From Streptomyces sp. CB02980 (lineage in GTDB: Bacteria > Actinomycetota > Actinomycetes > Streptomycetales > Streptomycetaceae), in the NCBI RefSeq assembly GCF_014451325.2, contig NZ_JACSCH020000001.1:536845-600844 (forward strand): 64,000 nt of DNA. The letters run 5' to 3'. Both the position numbers and the translations under genes were made by a program. Of the stretch, positions 62,036-64,000 are shown in pieces; position 1 is the first letter of the stretch; every line of letters starts with the position of its first letter. The notes beneath the pieces are model-generated. The model worked only from the letters and a program-made list of their open reading frames with translations. It did no database searches and was not told the DNA's origin.

Positions 62036-63072
62036 CCGCCCAGCACCGCCTTGATCGAGTGGTAGGCGGGCTTGGGCAGCAGGTTCTCGTCGTAGGGCAG
62101 TGCCGCGCCCTCGCCGGGGAAGACGGAGGGGATCCACGAGTACTTGTCCGTGTAGTCCCAGATGGTGATGCCGACGCACTTCCTGACCGCCAGGCAGGCC
62201 TTGACGTAGTCGGCGTACCAGGTGGCCTGGGTGGCGAGCTTCTCCGAGGTCGCGGGGAGGGTCATCCGGATGTCGAGCTCGGTGATCGCGACCTCGACCC
62301 CGAGGTCGGCGAAGCGCTGGATGTTCTGCCGGACGTCGGCGGGGAAGCCGTACTGGAGCGCCAGATGGCCCTGGATGCCGAAGCCCTCCACCGGGACGCC
62401 GTCGGCCTTCAACTGCTTGATCAGGGTGTAGTAGGCGTCGCTCTTGGGGCCGATCCCGTCGACGTTGTAGTCGTTGAGGTACAGCTTGGCGTGCCGGTCG
62501 GCCTCATGGGCCCAGCGCAGGGCATCGGCGATGTAGCCGGGGCCGAGCGTCCTGAGGAAGAGCGTCTCGCGGTAGGTGCCGTCCTCGTTGAAGGCCTCGT
62601 TGACGACGTCCCAGTGGATCACCTGGCCCTTGTGGTGCCGGACCACGGTCTGTATGTGGTTCTTGAGGATGGCGCGCAGTTCGTCGGCGGTCCAGGTGCC
62701 CTCGGTGAGCCAGTCGGGGAGCTGGTTGTGCCAGACGAGGGTGTGGCCGCGGACCTTCTGGTGGTGGGCCTTGGCGAAGGCCGTCACCTGGTCGGCGGCG
62801 GTGAAGTCGAAGACGCCGCGCTCGGGTTCGGTGGCGTACCACTTCATGGCGTTGCCGGGGGTGGTCTGCCCGAATTCGCTGCCGAGGAGCTTCAGATAGG
62901 CGGCGTCGGTGAACTCGGGGTTGTCGGTGGCGGAGCCGAAGTACTTGTGGTGCCTCTCGGCCAGTTCGCCGAGCGTCCTGGGGCGGGACTCGGCGGCTGC
63001 GGGGGCGGCGACGAGGCCGGCCGCGAGGCAGATGACGGCGGACAGGGCGGCGAGATTTCGAGACATGAGCAT
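62032..63072 (-). CDS. Secreted GH10 endo-beta-1,4-xylanase
   Basis: 346-residue secreted GH10 enzyme. The signal peptide is about 1-27 (LSAVICLAAGLVAAPAAA). The barrel has SEFGQTTPGNAMKWYATEP, RGHTLVWHNQLP, acid/base Glu in WDVVNEAFNEDG, KLYLNDYNVDG, and nucleophile Glu in VAITELDIRM, then ITIWDYTDKYSW. It is a single catalytic domain without CBM and cuts xylan backbone, giving substrates for the GH62 and GH30 partners. ATG 63072 follows AGGAG; ATG 63066 is less well placed. Confidence 0.95.
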   Translation of the reverse strand: MLMSRNLAALSAVICLAAGLVAAPAAAESRPRTLGELAERHHKYFGSATDNPEFTDAAYLKLLGSEFGQTTPGNAMKWYATEPERGVFDFTAADQVTAFAKAHHQKVRGHTLVWHNQLPDWLTEGTWTADELRAILKNHIQTVVRHHKGQVIHWDVVNEAFNEDGTYRETLFLRTLGPGYIADALRWAHEADRHAKLYLNDYNVDGIGPKSDAYYTLIKQLKADGVPVEGFGIQGHLALQYGFPADVRQNIQRFADLGVEVAITELDIRMTLPATSEKLATQATWYADYVKACLAVRKCVGITIWDYTDKYSWIPSVFPGEGAALPYDENLLPKPAYHSIKAVLGG

Positions 63073-63095
63073 GACAAGCTCCTGTACTGGGCGGA

Positions 63096-64000
63096 TCAGT
63101 CGAGGACGATCGTGGTCAGGGCGCGCGGGGCGAGCGTCGCCGTGAGGGTCGTGCCGTGCGTGGAGACGATGTCGGCCGGGGTGATCGAGCGCGTCTCGTC
63201 GGTGACGTAGCCGTCGGGGTGCCGGTCATGGCCACCGCGAAGAGAGAACTCGGCGGAGCTCTCGGTCGTCGCGGTGTTGAGGATCTCGATCACGCGGCTG
63301 CCGTCGGCGTTGCGGAAGGCCGTGATCTTCAGGGCCGGGTCGGCGTTCGTGACCGGTACGCGGACGGCGCCGGGGCGGATGAACCGGCTGAAGGCGGCCA
63401 GCGCCCAGTACCGCTTGGACACCCGGTAGTCGTCACCGGGGTCGGCGAGCCGGATCAGCCCCCGGGTCGCGCCGAGGGACGCGCCGGTCCAGTAGACGTA
63501 GGCATTGGCGTTGCCGACGGTCAGGGTGTGCTGGATGTCGGCCGCGACGGTGAGACCGTCGTAGCCGCTGCCGTCGTCCCAGTTCTCGTTCCAGGTGGAG
63601 CCGTCCGGCGACCATTCCGACATCCACACGCGCTTGTCGGTCGGCTGCGGGACGTCGGCCGGACCGCCGTAGCGGTGGCCGGTGATGGTCCGTACGGCCC
63701 TGCGGCGGCCGGGTCCGCCTCGATGGCCTCGGTGTAGGCGACCTGCCGGTCCCAGCCCGCGGCGTCGCAGCAGACCACCCCGGTCCTCAGCCCGGACGCG
63801 CGAACGGTCGGTCCGAGCACCTTGAGGAAGTCGACGGCCTGCTGCGGGGTGAACCGCATCGAGGCGTAGGTCGCCGTCCAGTCGGGTTCGTTGGTGAACC
63901 CCAGGTCGGTGATCCTGATGCCTTCCTGCCGGTAGAACTCGGCGTACTGGACGAGGTAGTTCGCGTAGGCCTGACGCCATTCGGGCAGGAGCTCGCCGCC
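63096..64000 (-). pseudogene. GH30-type glycosidase, frameshifted and cut by the right edge
   Basis: Two reading frames together give one GH30-like protein (C-terminal about 300 residues). From the right edge to about 63705, frame one reads RITDLGFTNEPDWTATYASM, with acid/base Glu in FTNEPD, to DRQVAYTEAIEADPAAA. From about 63705 the protein continues one base out of phase as AVRTITGHRYGG, with nucleophile Glu in VWMSEWSPDG and a beta-sandwich end (SRVIEILNTATTESSAEFSL). One missing base in a GCC-rich run near 63700-63709 explains the shift; it may be real or a sequencing error. If intact, it would be a secreted xylanase/glucuronoxylanase-type GH30 leading the operon. The N-terminus lies outside the window. 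Confidence 0.75.

Noticed and set aside
1..64000. Mobile elements, CRISPR arrays, tRNA or rRNA genes
   Set aside because: No transposase, integrase, spacer-repeat array or recognisable structural RNA was seen; I could not run a covariance search.

Overview
The window is very GC-rich, with G/C at almost every third codon position, frequent GTG/TTG starts, Tat and Sec secreted hydrolases, CBM2 and ricin-type CBM13 modules, and no tRNA, rRNA or transposase gene that I can recognise. This is typical of a Streptomyces or close relative. The content is a dense plant cell-wall (mainly xyloglucan, plus xylan) degradation region with sugar catabolism and its regulators attached.

Layout. 1-1286: 5' part of a GH3 beta-glucosidase. 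1545-3282: universal stress protein plus ArsB-like permease. 3587-5752: secreted GH9 cellulase with CBM2 behind a perfect CebR-type box. 5853-13950: nine tightly overlapping minus-strand genes that encode a complete non-phosphorylative L-fucose pathway (aldo/keto-reductase dehydrogenase, mutarotase, lactonase, fuconate dehydratase, SDR, diketo-deoxyfuconate hydrolase) ending in lutABC, which would turn the released L-lactate into pyruvate. 14379-16467: PhyH dioxygenase, small partner and divergent AraC regulator. 16605-22463: expansin-like protein, PAS/GAF/SpoIIE/HATPase phosphatase, CE2-type esterase and a FadR-type GntR regulator. 22528-26069: secreted GH29 alpha-L-fucosidase with CBM32, divergent from an SGNH hydrolase with CBM13. 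26152: methyltransferase. 27267-34861: GH42-GH36-GH43-GH5 operon. 35095: LacI regulator. 47119 down to 36182 (minus strand): ABC sugar importer (no ATPase), GH74, GH42, GH95, GH12. 47458-50304: second GH3. 50421-56487: divergent GH42 and GH1-GH31. 56585-64000: aldose epimerase, then the operon GH30 (frameshifted, runs off the right edge)-GH10-Gfo/Idh-DUF6807-cupin-GH62.

How it works together (inference from families and localisation). Secreted GH74, GH12, GH5 and GH9 enzymes cut the glucan backbone. The ABC importer takes up oligosaccharides. Intracellular GH95 (alpha-1,2-fucosidase), GH42, GH31 (alpha-xylosidase), GH3 and GH1 dismantle fucosylated xyloglucan side chains and backbone. Fucose released there and by the secreted GH29 feeds the fucose-to-pyruvate operon.

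Regulation visible in the DNA. A 14-bp palindrome of the form TCGAAGCGCTTCGA lies at the LacI gene and at both sides of four divergent promoter regions. These promoters fall into two classes with fixed operator spacing: class I, TTGACA-N18-GANCRT with the GAAGCGCTTC core one base after the -10; class II, TTGTNN-N17/18-TAMCYT-like with the core exactly 12 bases after the -10. A different motif around CATGGGATG marks the fucose operon, GH29 and SGNH promoters and probably belongs to the GntR regulator. The GH9 gene has its own CebR-type operator. One class II promoter near 1406-1458 has decayed and has no gene in front of it.
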